From Gp6-AA40 sp035647075 (GTDB lineage: Bacteria; Acidobacteriota; Vicinamibacteria; Vicinamibacterales; UBA2999): a DNA stretch of 64,000 nucleotides. Each line of letters begins with the position of its first letter. The first letter of the stretch is position 1. The stretch is from contig DASROF010000124.1 in the NCBI GenBank assembly GCA_035647075.1, positions 1 through 64,000 on the forward strand. The letters are read 5' to 3'. Positions 33,370-42,064 of the stretch are shown here, in pieces. The notes beneath the pieces are model-generated. The model saw nothing but the letters and a program-made list of their open reading frames with translations. It ran no database searches and was not told the origin of the DNA. Made by a program: the position numbers and the translations under genes.

Positions 33370-34529
33370 GCTGCTGCCATCGACCGTCGTGGCTGTTTAC
33401 GCGCCAGCAGTTCGGCGTAGAGGTCCTCCGTCGCGCGCACCATCTGCTCGACCGAGAATCGCTTGCGGATTTGTGCCCGCGCCGCGCAGCCAAGCCTTGC
33501 TGCGAGCGCGCGATCGTCGAGTAAGGTCGATACCGCCGTTGCGATGGCGGTCGCATCGCCGGGCGGAACGAGCAGACCTGTGTCTCCGTCCTGCAGTGCC
33601 TCCGGCGTTCCGCCGACCCTGGTCGCCACGACGGGGGCTCCCGCGGCCATGGATTCGAGCAGCACGTTCGACAGTGCCTCGTTGAGCGACGGCATCACCG
33701 CAACGGTTGCAGCGCTGAGGACGGCGGGTACATCCGAGCGTCGGCCTGTAAATGTCACCCGGTCGCGTACACCGAGAGAGTCCGACATCCGTTCCAGCGC
33801 TGCGAGGTAGCCGGGATCGGGCGGGCTCGTTTCGCCGACGATCAGAAAGCGGACATCCGGGTACTGCGGCCTGAGCATGGCCGCCGCTTCCAGGAAATAT
33901 TCGACACCCTTCAGACGCGCCAGCCGTGAGACGAGGATCACGAGACGGCAGTCCCGCGGTAGCCCGAGCTCATGACGGATCCGTTCGCCGGCGGGCGGAC
34001 CGTGGAACCGGGACGTCTCGACGCCGTTGCGGATGACAACGATGTTGGCAGGGTCGTAGCCTTCGTCCTGCACCAGCCAGTCGCGTACCGCGTCTGCGTT
34101 GACGAGGATGCGATCCGCAAACTGACACGCGTACCGCTGCACGCGTTTCTGCATCGGTGTCAGGTACGGCGAGCGGTCGCGAATCGACGCGATGACCACC
34201 GGTGCCACCAGGCGTGCGGGCGGGATCGCAAAGACATTTCCGTAAAAGTTGTAAGCGTGAACGATGTCGATGCGTCCTCGCGCGATCTGGCGCGCCAGCC
34301 GCGCCTGCTGCGCCAGGGCGTGAACGCTGCGGAACGTCGCCACCCGGTATTCGCGCAACGGGATACCAAGCTGCCCGAGCTCCTCGACGAAGGGGCCCCA
34401 TCGGCGCAGGCAGGCAAACGTCAGGTCGAACCGCGAGCGGTCGAGCAGGCGGCCGAGCGTCATGAACTGGTTTTCCGTACCGCCGCACATCAACGTCGGC
34501 ACCACTTTCAGGATGCGGGTGCGAGTCAC
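33357..34529 (-). CDS. Glycosyltransferase family 4 protein
   Basis: A 390-residue GT-B enzyme from GTG 34529, fixed by a GTGA overlap with the Wzy-like gene. N-terminal ILKVVPTLMCGGTENQ and C-terminal RLARLKGVEYFLEAAAML, PSLNEALSNVLLESMAAGAP and VVATRVGGTPEAL are classic GT4 donor-site elements with the conserved EAxSxxxxE-type glutamates. It should add one sugar to the lipid-linked repeat unit at the cytoplasmic face. Confidence 0.9.
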   Translation of the reverse strand: MTRTRILKVVPTLMCGGTENQFMTLGRLLDRSRFDLTFACLRRWGPFVEELGQLGIPLREYRVATFRSVHALAQQARLARQIARGRIDIVHAYNFYGNVFAIPPARLVAPVVIASIRDRSPYLTPMQKRVQRYACQFADRILVNADAVRDWLVQDEGYDPANIVVIRNGVETSRFHGPPAGERIRHELGLPRDCRLVILVSRLARLKGVEYFLEAAAMLRPQYPDVRFLIVGETSPPDPGYLAALERMSDSLGVRDRVTFTGRRSDVPAVLSAATVAVMPSLNEALSNVLLESMAAGAPVVATRVGGTPEALQDGDTGLLVPPGDATAIATAVSTLLDDRALAARLGCAARAQIRKRFSVEQMVRATEDLYAELLARKQPRRSMAAACLV

Positions 34530-35929
34530 GAGGCAGCCGCGACTGCGGCGCGGCGGGCGAGGGCCGGCATCGGCGCGGCGGCCGTGGCCATCGACCGAGC
34601 CGTGTTGTGCAGGGCTACCGCCAGTCCCGCAATGGTGAAGAAATAAAACTGGTACGCGATCGGGTGAAACATCGCTGCGACGAAGAACGCGGCGAGCGAG
34701 ACCTGGATGCCTGCGGCGAGCGGGCCAAGCGGCCGGAGCGCGTCGTCCCACTTCGAGCGCTGCTCGACGCGGCGGGCAATGCGGAAGCAGGTGATGTGCA
34801 GCCAGGCAAACAGCAGCATGCCGGGCAGGCCGAGGTCGACGGCGTACTGCAGGTAGGCGTTATGGACCGACCGGAACGTCGCCTTGCCACGGTACTTGTT
34901 CAGCGCCAGCATGTCGTTGCCGATTCCCGCGCCGACGATCGGGTTGTGCAGCACGATGCCGGTGGCCATCACCACGTCCTGCCAGCGCCCCTGCGCCGAC
35001 CCGGTTTGATCAGCCTGCATATCGGTGATGGTGCTGAGTCGCTTGAAATACGAATCGGGCACGAACAGCGGCGCGACGAGCGCGACGACGACCAGGAAGC
35101 CGGCAGCGCCGGCGGAATGGCGCCGAATCAGGACCGCGAGCAGCATGATGCCCGTCGCCGAGAGCGTCAGGAACCCGGCGCGCGAGAACGTCACAATGAC
35201 ACCGCCGACGCTGAGGAGCATGACGGCCGCGGCCAGCCCGCGGAGCATGAGCTTGCGGGTCGCGATCATCATCGCCGCCGCGATCGGGATGATCAGGTTG
35301 AGCATCAACGCGAGATCGTTGGGATTCGCGGCAAGACCCGACCCGCCCATGTAACCGTAGATGCGGGTCAGCCCGGGGACGCCCGTCGAGAGCACGTCAC
35401 CGGCCAGATAGTTCTTGATGCCGACAATCGCCAGCGGTACCGCACAGCACACCAGCGTCCACGCAATCGTCCGCAGCCGGCGCTCCGATGTCGCCAACGT
35501 GCCGACGAGCCAGAAGAACGCCACCGCCTTCAGATACGTACTCGTCAGGACTTCGACGCTGCCGCCGACCCAATAGGACACCGGGACGGTGATCACCGCC
35601 CACGCGACGAGGAGGAGCGCGATGCCGATTTCTGCGTTGATCGGCGGGGCATCCCCGCGGCCGTGCACCATGCGGTCCAGCAGATGCGCCCCGATCGCCA
35701 GGACTGCGGCGACAAACGCGATACGAAGCTGTCCGAGCGCCGGAAACCACGCCTGTGGTGACAGGAGCAGGATGACGGTGAACGTCACCAGCGCCCGGAA
35801 GGCGACGACACTGGCGGTGCTTGACGGCGATTCCTTCCGGCCGACGCCGGACGCCACGCGAGGGATCGCGTGGATCGTCTGTGGCCGCCACCAGGCAGTC
35901 GCCGGGTGCATCGAAGACGTGGTGGTCAC
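34526..35929 (-). CDS. O-antigen ligase/Wzy-like polymerase membrane protein
   Basis: A 467-residue protein from GTG 35929, fixed by a GTGA overlap with the sugar transferase gene. About 11 TM segments are visible. The Wzy_C-type periplasmic loop contains HNPIVGAGIGNDML and RSVHNAYLQYAVDLGLPG, with the conserved His and Gly pattern of polymerases and ligases. In a Wzx/Wzy-type locus it would polymerise repeat units at the periplasmic face. Confidence 0.87.
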   Translation of the reverse strand: MTTTSSMHPATAWWRPQTIHAIPRVASGVGRKESPSSTASVVAFRALVTFTVILLLSPQAWFPALGQLRIAFVAAVLAIGAHLLDRMVHGRGDAPPINAEIGIALLLVAWAVITVPVSYWVGGSVEVLTSTYLKAVAFFWLVGTLATSERRLRTIAWTLVCCAVPLAIVGIKNYLAGDVLSTGVPGLTRIYGYMGGSGLAANPNDLALMLNLIIPIAAAMMIATRKLMLRGLAAAVMLLSVGGVIVTFSRAGFLTLSATGIMLLAVLIRRHSAGAAGFLVVVALVAPLFVPDSYFKRLSTITDMQADQTGSAQGRWQDVVMATGIVLHNPIVGAGIGNDMLALNKYRGKATFRSVHNAYLQYAVDLGLPGMLLFAWLHITCFRIARRVEQRSKWDDALRPLGPLAAGIQVSLAAFFVAAMFHPIAYQFYFFTIAGLAVALHNTARSMATAAAPMPALARRAAVAAAS

Positions 35930-37026
35930 TGCGGCCCCGCGGTCGGACGTGGCGCAGCCCGGTCGGCGAGGACCGGCACGTAGACAATCTCTTTCGCCCG
36001 CACGTGCTGGGCTGGGGGCCAGGACAGATCGCGGCCCATCGGCGCCGGATTCCGCACCTGCGCGGCATTCTGGCCGAACAGCACGATGCCGACCGTCGCC
36101 AGCGTGATCCGGAAGTCGAGCCAGAGCGATCGGTTCTTGATGTAGTACAGGTCGTACCGCATCTTCTCTGTCTCTTCTTCGAGATTGTTGGCGTAGCCGT
36201 AGCGCACCTGCGCCCATCCGGTCACGCCGGGGCGGACTGTCGATCGCAGGCCGTAGTAGGCGATGTGTTCCATGAAGGTCGTGTGATTCGAGACGGGATG
36301 CGGCCGCGGACCGATCAAATTCATTTCGCCTCGGACGACGTTCACCAGCTGGGGCAGCTCGTCGAGCCGGAAGCGGCGGAGATAGCGACCGACCCGGGTG
36401 ATCCGGTGCATGTTGTCCATCACCCATTCCGACCGCGCGTGATCGGTCGGATGCATCGTCCGGAACTTCAACAGGCCGAATGGATGGCCGTGCCGGCCGG
36501 CGCGCGGCTGAACAAAGAGGACGGGCCCGCGTGAGTCCAGCTTGACCAGCAGCGCGATGAGCGCGAGGAGCGGAATCATGGCGATGAGGCCGATGATCGC
36601 GACGGTGATACTCACGATACGGGCGGTCACCTCGGCCGCGCCGTGATTGCGGAATCCCTTCGACAGGATCAGCGTGCTTGGCCGCAGCGCTTCGATCGCC
36701 ATCTTTCCGGTGATCCGCTCATAGAGCTCGATGGCGTCTTCCACGTCGATGCCGCTGACGCGCGACTCGAGCAGCGACTGCAGCGGCAGCCGATCGCGCC
36801 TGTTCTCGATGGCGACCACGATCCTCGTGGGACGGACGCGGGCGACGATCTCGCCGAGCTCTTCGCAGGTGCCGAGCCATCGGTCAGCCAACGCGGCCCG
36901 GTCGTCGGGCTTCTGGCTGTCGACGACGCCGAGCACCGTGTAGTGGGCCGACTCGAGCGACTCGATCTCTTCGATCAGCCGCTCGGCGATCGGCCCCGCG
37001 CCAAGGATCAGAAGCCTGGATTGCAT
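35926..37026 (-). CDS. Priming polyprenyl glycosylphosphotransferase (bacterial sugar transferase)
   Basis: A 366-residue protein. Residues 1-110 are a Rossmann-like domain (LLILGAGPIAERLIEEI); a TM segment follows at about 137-160. The catalytic domain then has LLKFRTMHPTD, FRLDELPQLVNVVRGEM, LIGPRPHPVS and RPGVTGWAQVRYGY, all hallmarks of PglC/WbaP-type phosphoglycosyltransferases. The usual block of four N-terminal TM helices is absent. It would load the first sugar-phosphate onto undecaprenyl phosphate. Confidence 0.92.
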   Translation of the reverse strand: MQSRLLILGAGPIAERLIEEIESLESAHYTVLGVVDSQKPDDRAALADRWLGTCEELGEIVARVRPTRIVVAIENRRDRLPLQSLLESRVSGIDVEDAIELYERITGKMAIEALRPSTLILSKGFRNHGAAEVTARIVSITVAIIGLIAMIPLLALIALLVKLDSRGPVLFVQPRAGRHGHPFGLLKFRTMHPTDHARSEWVMDNMHRITRVGRYLRRFRLDELPQLVNVVRGEMNLIGPRPHPVSNHTTFMEHIAYYGLRSTVRPGVTGWAQVRYGYANNLEEETEKMRYDLYYIKNRSLWLDFRITLATVGIVLFGQNAAQVRNPAPMGRDLSWPPAQHVRAKEIVYVPVLADRAAPRPTAGPQ

Positions 37027-37053
37027 TCCTGGGTCCCCACGTCCGCGGACGCG

Positions 37054-37779
37054 TTAGGCTTGGCTCACCATGCCTGACGTGTCCGGGAAGTACTCGCGGT
37101 AATACGCGTCGTAATAACCAAACAGCGGCCGATCGTCCCGATTGAAGACGATGCCCATGACCTTCGACGGATCGACAAGATTGAGCGCTTCGCCGAGCAG
37201 CTTCCGTGGTGTCTGGTTGGCCGCCACGACGACGAGCATCTGGTCGACGATGCGCGCGAGCACGGCCGAATCGAACACCGGCAGCAGCGGCGGCGTGTCA
37301 ACGATGACGACGTCGTACTCCTGCCGCGCGCGCTCCAGCAGCGGCTCAAAGCGCGGCGACCGCAGGAGTCGATGAATGGCGGATCCGGCGGTCCCCGCCG
37401 GAAGGACCGAGAGCTGATACGGCTGCACCCGCTGGACGGCCGCGGAGAGATCGAGATCCTCGCTGGCGAGGACATCGGTGAGTCCGGGCGATGCCGGCAG
37501 GCCGAGCGTCGTGGCGACGGCCGGCCTCCGGAGATCCGCGTCGATCAGCAGCACGCGAGCCTCCGATTCGCGCGCCAGCGCGCCCGCGAGGTTGACTGCC
37601 GTCAGTGTCTTGCCCTCGCCGGCAGCGGGACTGGTGACCGCCAGGACCTGCGCGCCCTGCGTCTTGATCAGGCGTTCGATCGTCAGGCGCAGTCCCTGGT
37701 ACTGTTCGGCCGCGAAGGAGCCTGGGCTGGTAAAGCTCACCAGCCGCTTATCCAATGAGTGAGTGGAGGTGCTATTCAC
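37054..37779 (-). CDS. BY-kinase (CpsD/Wzc cytoplasmic-type tyrosine kinase)
   Basis: A 241-residue cytoplasmic ATPase with a GTG start behind AAGGGG. Walker A is SPAAGEGKT (50-58), Walker A' is VLLIDADLRRP (76-86) and Walker B is VVIVDTPP (157-164). The C terminus has five tyrosines within ten residues (222-230), the autophosphorylation cluster of BY-kinases. It pairs with the Wzc-like membrane partner encoded 10 bases upstream and controls chain length or export by cycling phosphorylation. Confidence 0.9.
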   Translation of the reverse strand: MNSTSTHSLDKRLVSFTSPGSFAAEQYQGLRLTIERLIKTQGAQVLAVTSPAAGEGKTLTAVNLAGALARESEARVLLIDADLRRPAVATTLGLPASPGLTDVLASEDLDLSAAVQRVQPYQLSVLPAGTAGSAIHRLLRSPRFEPLLERARQEYDVVIVDTPPLLPVFDSAVLARIVDQMLVVVAANQTPRKLLGEALNLVDPSKVMGIVFNRDDRPLFGYYDAYYREYFPDTSGMVSQA

Positions 37780-37789
37780 AATTAACCCC

Positions 37790-39451
37790 TTAACCGACGC
37801 GGTTGAGCAGCCTGACCAGCGTGTCGTTGCCGTGGGCGTAATAGGCGGAGAGCGTCGCGACTGCGACGACGGCCGCCACCGCAGACGCGGTGCTCAAGGT
37901 CGCGCGAAGCCAGCCGCGGCGCGGCCCGGTTCCGATCTGCGGGATGGTCGCGATCACCGGCACCGCCGTAAACTCGCGCACTTCATCCACGGTGTGGAAC
38001 GACGTGTCGAACTGTTCCGTCACCACGACCACGGCCGCCATGGCCGCGAGCGCGAGCAGGAATCCCATCAGCACCAGGCGCATCCGGTCCGGCGCGGACG
38101 GGCCCTCGGGTGGCACCGCCGCATCCAGGATGCGGAAGTTCTCGCCCTGATGGCCGGTCTCGATCGACTCGGCGAGCCGCGCCTCGTCAAACTTGCGGGC
38201 CAGCACGTCGTAGTTCTCTTTCGCCGAGGCGTAGTCGCTCTGGATCTGCAGATAGCCTTCCTGCACACCAGGCGTGGAATCGAACCGCTGCTGCAGGATC
38301 GCGATCCGCTGCTGCAGGTCCTTTTCTTCTGTCTTCAGCCGTGACAGCTCGTCGTCGAAGTCCTTGATGCTGCGCTTGCTGCGCGGAAGCGCGTTGAGAT
38401 TCTGCGGAGCATTCGAGACCGCCTGCCGCTGCGCATCGGCGGACTGCCTGGACTTGAAGGCAGCGAGATCACGCGCCTTCTGATCCTGGACATCCTTTTC
38501 CGCGGTGGCAATGCGCCGGTTGATGTCCGCAATGTCCGGGTGATCGGCTTTGAGGCCCTTCCGCTCGGCTTCGATCAGGTCTTTCTTCGCCTGGTCGAGA
38601 CGCTCGCTGGCCTGCGCCAATTCCTTGGAGAGCGGGACGCCGCTCGGATCAGAGGCCAGCACGCCTTTCGCCGCGGCCGCGACGGTCGAGGCGTCTTCGA
38701 GGCCTTCGAGCAGCTTGTCTCGGGCGTCCGTGTTCCGGCGCTGGTCGTCACGGTTGCGCCGAAGTTCGTCCGCGAGCGACTGATAGGCGGCCATCGCGAC
38801 ACCGGCGGCCTGCGGCAGCTGGGCCTGGTTACGGACGGTGAAATCGCGGAGACGAGCGTCCTGCACGGCGACCTGCTGACGCGCGGAGGTGAGCTGTTCT
38901 TCGAGCAGCTGCGTCGCCCGCTTGGCTTCGCTCGCGCGCATCGCCGAGTTGTGCTCCACGAAGAACTGCGCGATCGCGTTGCTGACATCGGCGACGCTGT
39001 GCTTGTCGGCGCCGGTATAGGTCAAGGTGAAGGCGACAGTCTTGGTCCGGCCGCTGACCTGCTCCGGTCCGTTCGCCTCCCACTGAATATCCTCACGCGC
39101 CTGGGTCAGGACGTCCTCGAAGGCCGTCTTTGTGCGCAGCTCGGGATAGAGGTTGAACCGTTTGATCAGACCGGTCAGTCGCTCGCGGCTGAGGATCTCC
39201 TGTCTGATCTGATAGAGGCGGCTTTCGAGCTCGTTGCTCACCGTGGGCCGCACCACGCCGTCGGGCAGGGGCCGCTCGATCACCACGATCGCGCTTGCGC
39301 GATACAGATCCGGGAGATACACAGCGAAGGCCACGGCTGCGGCGATCACCGTGGTGAACGCCACGGCCGCAATCAGCGCGCGCCGGCGGAGGATCGCCAG
39401 CGTTCGCACCAGCATCGACTCGTCGGAGGGGGGCATCAGCTCACGGGCCAT
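37790..39451 (-). CDS. Wzc/GumC-like chain-length determinant (PCP) protein
   Basis: A 553-residue polysaccharide co-polymerase. ATG 39451 has a GAGG site 6 bases upstream; an in-frame GTG at 39463 overlaps the previous stop and is the alternative. A TM segment lies near residue 25, a long periplasmic coiled-coil region covers about residues 170-400 (Glu/Lys/Gln-rich), and C-terminal TM segments follow (RLVLMGFLLALAAMAAVVVV). The kinase domain is missing and is supplied by the next gene. It forms the periplasmic ring that bridges synthesis and the OPX exporter. Confidence 0.87.
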   Translation of the reverse strand: MARELMPPSDESMLVRTLAILRRRALIAAVAFTTVIAAAVAFAVYLPDLYRASAIVVIERPLPDGVVRPTVSNELESRLYQIRQEILSRERLTGLIKRFNLYPELRTKTAFEDVLTQAREDIQWEANGPEQVSGRTKTVAFTLTYTGADKHSVADVSNAIAQFFVEHNSAMRASEAKRATQLLEEQLTSARQQVAVQDARLRDFTVRNQAQLPQAAGVAMAAYQSLADELRRNRDDQRRNTDARDKLLEGLEDASTVAAAAKGVLASDPSGVPLSKELAQASERLDQAKKDLIEAERKGLKADHPDIADINRRIATAEKDVQDQKARDLAAFKSRQSADAQRQAVSNAPQNLNALPRSKRSIKDFDDELSRLKTEEKDLQQRIAILQQRFDSTPGVQEGYLQIQSDYASAKENYDVLARKFDEARLAESIETGHQGENFRILDAAVPPEGPSAPDRMRLVLMGFLLALAAMAAVVVVTEQFDTSFHTVDEVREFTAVPVIATIPQIGTGPRRGWLRATLSTASAVAAVVAVATLSAYYAHGNDTLVRLLNRVG

Positions 39452-39459
39452 TTGAGTCC

Positions 39460-40167
39460 TCACTGCACGACGATGACGTCGCCCGGCTGGACGACGAAGT
39501 TGGCGTTGTTGCGTCCGTTGACCGCGTCGTTGTACCTGAAGTCGATCGCGCCCTTTTCGCCGCGGCGAATGACCTTGATGTTGCCCTTGTCGGCGAACTC
39601 GTTGAGCCCCTGCGCGCGCGCGATCATGTCGAGCACGGTGACGTCAGTGGTCTTCAGCTCGAAGTAGCCCGGCATGCGGACATTGCCGGATACCGACACC
39701 TTCGGGCTGTGAATCTCGCGGACGACCACCGCGACTTCCGGGTTCTCGATGTACTTCGACAAGTACTCCGTCAGCTCGGCCTTGACCTGGTTGGTCGTCT
39801 TGCCGGCGACGTCGATGTCGTTGATCAGCGGGTGCGACACCTTCCCGTCAGGACGCACAGGCACGCGCTCGCGACTGAGCTCGGGGTTCTTCCAGACGTT
39901 GATGTCCAGGATGTCTTCGGGCCCGATCCGGTAGTCCTTGGGATCGACGCGCACCGGCTCAACGACGCGAGCGGGTGCGGCCGCGGCGGCATTTGGCGCT
40001 GCCGGTGCCGCAATCACCAGCGGCGGTTTTGTCGTCGCCGGCGTTGCCGTCGTCGTCGAGCCCGATGTGCCGACCGCTTCACGCGGGGTCGGCGACGGCT
40101 GCTGGGCCAACGCTGCTGACGAGAGAGCGATGGCAGCTGTAAACGTAGTGAGTACCCGCGCGATCAT
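39460..40167 (-). CDS. Polysaccharide export (OPX/Wza-like) protein with SLBB domain
   Basis: A 235-residue protein with a signal peptide (residues 1-21, ending ALAQ), a Pro/Thr/Ala-rich segment, then the Poly_export domain (YRIGPEDILDINVWKNPELS, VRPDGKVSHPLINDIDVAG) and an SLBB repeat (VSGNVRMPGYFELKTTD). It should form the periplasmic/outer-membrane exit for the polymer. No lipobox cysteine is visible, unlike E. coli Wza. The ATG overlaps the stop of the outer-membrane barrel gene (ATGA). Confidence 0.9.
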   Translation of the reverse strand: MIARVLTTFTAAIALSSAALAQQPSPTPREAVGTSGSTTTATPATTKPPLVIAAPAAPNAAAAAPARVVEPVRVDPKDYRIGPEDILDINVWKNPELSRERVPVRPDGKVSHPLINDIDVAGKTTNQVKAELTEYLSKYIENPEVAVVVREIHSPKVSVSGNVRMPGYFELKTTDVTVLDMIARAQGLNEFADKGNIKVIRRGEKGAIDFRYNDAVNGRNNANFVVQPGDVIVVQ

Positions 40168-41324
40168 CGAAGAACCCCTTTCACACGCGCCGCCTCATCC
40201 GGCGGCAGAATCGAACGGAAGAGCCGTGGCGCGACTGTGACACTCACGCGAAACACGTGCCGCAACACGTTCTCGTCCAGACGGCGACGGATATCGCCCT
40301 GTTGATAGTCCAGACCGTAGGAGGCGGAGACGCTGTACATCCCGTGGGAGGTCCACGACCCGATCAGAGTCGAGCGATACACACGCGCTTCGCGGAAGTC
40401 GATCGTCGTGATGTCGGTGGCGCCGAGACCCGCGCCGAGCTCCCAGCGGCTGAGGAACGGCCGGGCGATCCGCAGCGCCCCGCTGTCGACTGCGACCGGA
40501 CCGGGAATGCCGAGGATGATCGTCTCGCCGTGCCAGTAGTCGGCCGCAAGGTCGATGCGATTGGTGTCGCGTCTGAGCGACGCCGACACCTCCGGCTTCA
40601 GGCCGCTTCGATACGAGGTGACGCGCGGTCCTGCGTACAGCGACAGATGCGTCCTCGGCGCCATCTCGCGGGTCCATCCGCCGAGGATCGACTGCGACGT
40701 CGAATGCGAGAAGGGATCGACGAAGTAGCGGGAGAGGTAGGTCCCGACGATCGCCGATCGCGACGTCAGCTCACGTGAGACCGAAAGCCGTGCCTGGTGC
40801 AGCGTGCCGCTCGGCAGGTCGAGCTCGTTCTCTCTCGTCAGGTCATAGCCGGCGGTGAACACCGCGCGCGGATTGAGGCGCCGCACGAACGTCGGCGACA
40901 GCTGGAAGCGCTGCGCGGTGCGGCGGGCGCCGAGAATGCCCGTGTCGAATTCGATCTCGCCGGGGGTTTCTGAACGGTCGTAGCGCGCCTCGACTCCCCA
41001 CGTCGTCAACGGGCTGCTTTTGAACCCCATGTTGAGAAAGGCATGACGACGGGCGTCCAGCGTGTTGAGCGAGGAGAAGTTCGACCGCAGCATGTCCTGC
41101 GAGTAGAGGCTGATGAGCATCAGGCGAGGCGACTCGAAATTGCCTTCGAGGCTCGGGCGCAGCTGCATCATCTTGCCGGCGCTGCTGTCCGTCTCCGCGA
41201 ACAGGTTGTCGTCGTAGACGCCCGCAATCGACAACGACGGCACGATCGTGAACCGCGATTGCGCGACGGCGATCGGCGACAGGGCCGTGAGCGTAACGAG
41301 CGTGGCGAGAATGGTCCGACGCAT
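40164..41324 (-). CDS. Outer-membrane beta-barrel protein of the polysaccharide locus
   Basis: A 386-residue protein from ATG 41324 behind GGAGGA. A signal peptide (ending AVAQ, residue 22) precedes a barrel made of alternating hydrophobic strands with frequent Arg/Tyr/Ser (SIAGVYDDNLFAET, TAGYDLTREN, SVSASYGLDYQQGD). It ends in an aromatic-poor Arg-rich tail rather than a classical Phe. Such barrels open many exosortase-type polysaccharide operons and may be the outer-membrane pore or an assembly factor. It is the first gene of unit A. Confidence 0.75.
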   Translation of the reverse strand: MRRTILATLVTLTALSPIAVAQSRFTIVPSLSIAGVYDDNLFAETDSSAGKMMQLRPSLEGNFESPRLMLISLYSQDMLRSNFSSLNTLDARRHAFLNMGFKSSPLTTWGVEARYDRSETPGEIEFDTGILGARRTAQRFQLSPTFVRRLNPRAVFTAGYDLTRENELDLPSGTLHQARLSVSRELTSRSAIVGTYLSRYFVDPFSHSTSQSILGGWTREMAPRTHLSLYAGPRVTSYRSGLKPEVSASLRRDTNRIDLAADYWHGETIILGIPGPVAVDSGALRIARPFLSRWELGAGLGATDITTIDFREARVYRSTLIGSWTSHGMYSVSASYGLDYQQGDIRRRLDENVLRHVFRVSVTVAPRLFRSILPPDEAARVKGVLR

Positions 41325-41375
41325 ATTCCTCCGGGCTTCGCCCCCGTGAATCAGAGTCCGCATCGTTCCGAACTA

Positions 41376-41393
41376 CCTCGAGCGAAGTCGAGG
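41376..41393. promoter_or_regulatory. Palindrome CCTCGA-N6-TCGAGG in the leader of the polysaccharide operon
   Basis: A perfect 6-base inverted repeat around GCGAAG lies 52 bases upstream of the barrel gene start, inside a 274-base intergenic region that holds no gene. It resembles the widespread TCGA-TTCGC-TCGA intergenic palindromes and may equally be an operator. No -24/-12 promoter was found here. Confidence 0.35.
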
Positions 41394-41598
41394 TGCGAAT
41401 ACGGCTCACTTACGGCGCTGCTGAAGTGCAATATCCGTTCACAGCTGGCATCCGGCATGTGGCGACACGCAGCGCGCGTGGATCTCGCACAGAACGCACG
41501 GGAAACCCGCGATGCGCGAGTTGGCATGAATACGAAGAGTGCCGAATGAGGCGTGGCGTTCCGAAAAACCCCGGTTCGTTGCCACTCGAAGCACTAAC

Positions 41599-42057
41599 TC
41601 AGGAATGGCCCCCGCGCCAACTGATCACCGGATGCGATACCGCCTCGCGCTGGAGCGACTCGGCATCGACGGCATCGGTGGGATAGCACGCAGCACCGAC
41701 AGACAGCCGCAGCGGCGCGGGGAAGTCGTAGTGGTTCATGCGTTCCACGAGGCGGTCAATGACACGCGTCGAATTCTCGTAGTCGGCATCGAGCAGGACG
41801 AGCGAGAGCAGTCCCTGGCTCGTCAGGCCCAGGACGTCGGTGTCGCGGACCTCGTTGCGGATGATGTGCGCCACCTCACCGACGGTGCCCTGGTCGGCGG
41901 CGACGGTCATGCCGTCGAATTCACGGCTGGTTTCCACCGTCACGAGCGTGAGGTAGTTCTGTGATCGCACGGCGCGCCGCAGTTCGCCGTCGAGTACGAA
42001 CTCGAAGGCGTGCGGCTTCAGCAGTCGCGAATCGTCGTCGAACAGCGGGTCGCTCAT
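41599..42057 (-). CDS. Degenerate GGDEF-domain protein
   Basis: A 152-residue protein with the overall pattern of a diguanylate cyclase domain: VLDGELRRAVRSQNYLTLVTVE at the start, VAHIIRNEVRDTDVLG, then LSVGAACYPTDA near the end. Where the GGDEF motif should be (after DTDVLG) it has LTSQGLLSLVLL, so cyclase activity is very unlikely. It may bind nucleotides or mediate protein contacts. It lies 7 bases downstream of the sigma-54 activator gene (42065), its probable operon partner. Confidence 0.7.
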   Translation of the reverse strand: MSDPLFDDDSRLLKPHAFEFVLDGELRRAVRSQNYLTLVTVETSREFDGMTVAADQGTVGEVAHIIRNEVRDTDVLGLTSQGLLSLVLLDADYENSTRVIDRLVERMNHYDFPAPLRLSVGAACYPTDAVDAESLQREAVSHPVISWRGGHS

Positions 42058-42064
42058 GCGGGTG

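Noticed and set aside
41325..41598. Sigma-54 promoter for the main polysaccharide operon
   Set aside because: The only TTGC on the minus strand lacks the GG doublet at the right distance; no -24/-12 site can be supported there.
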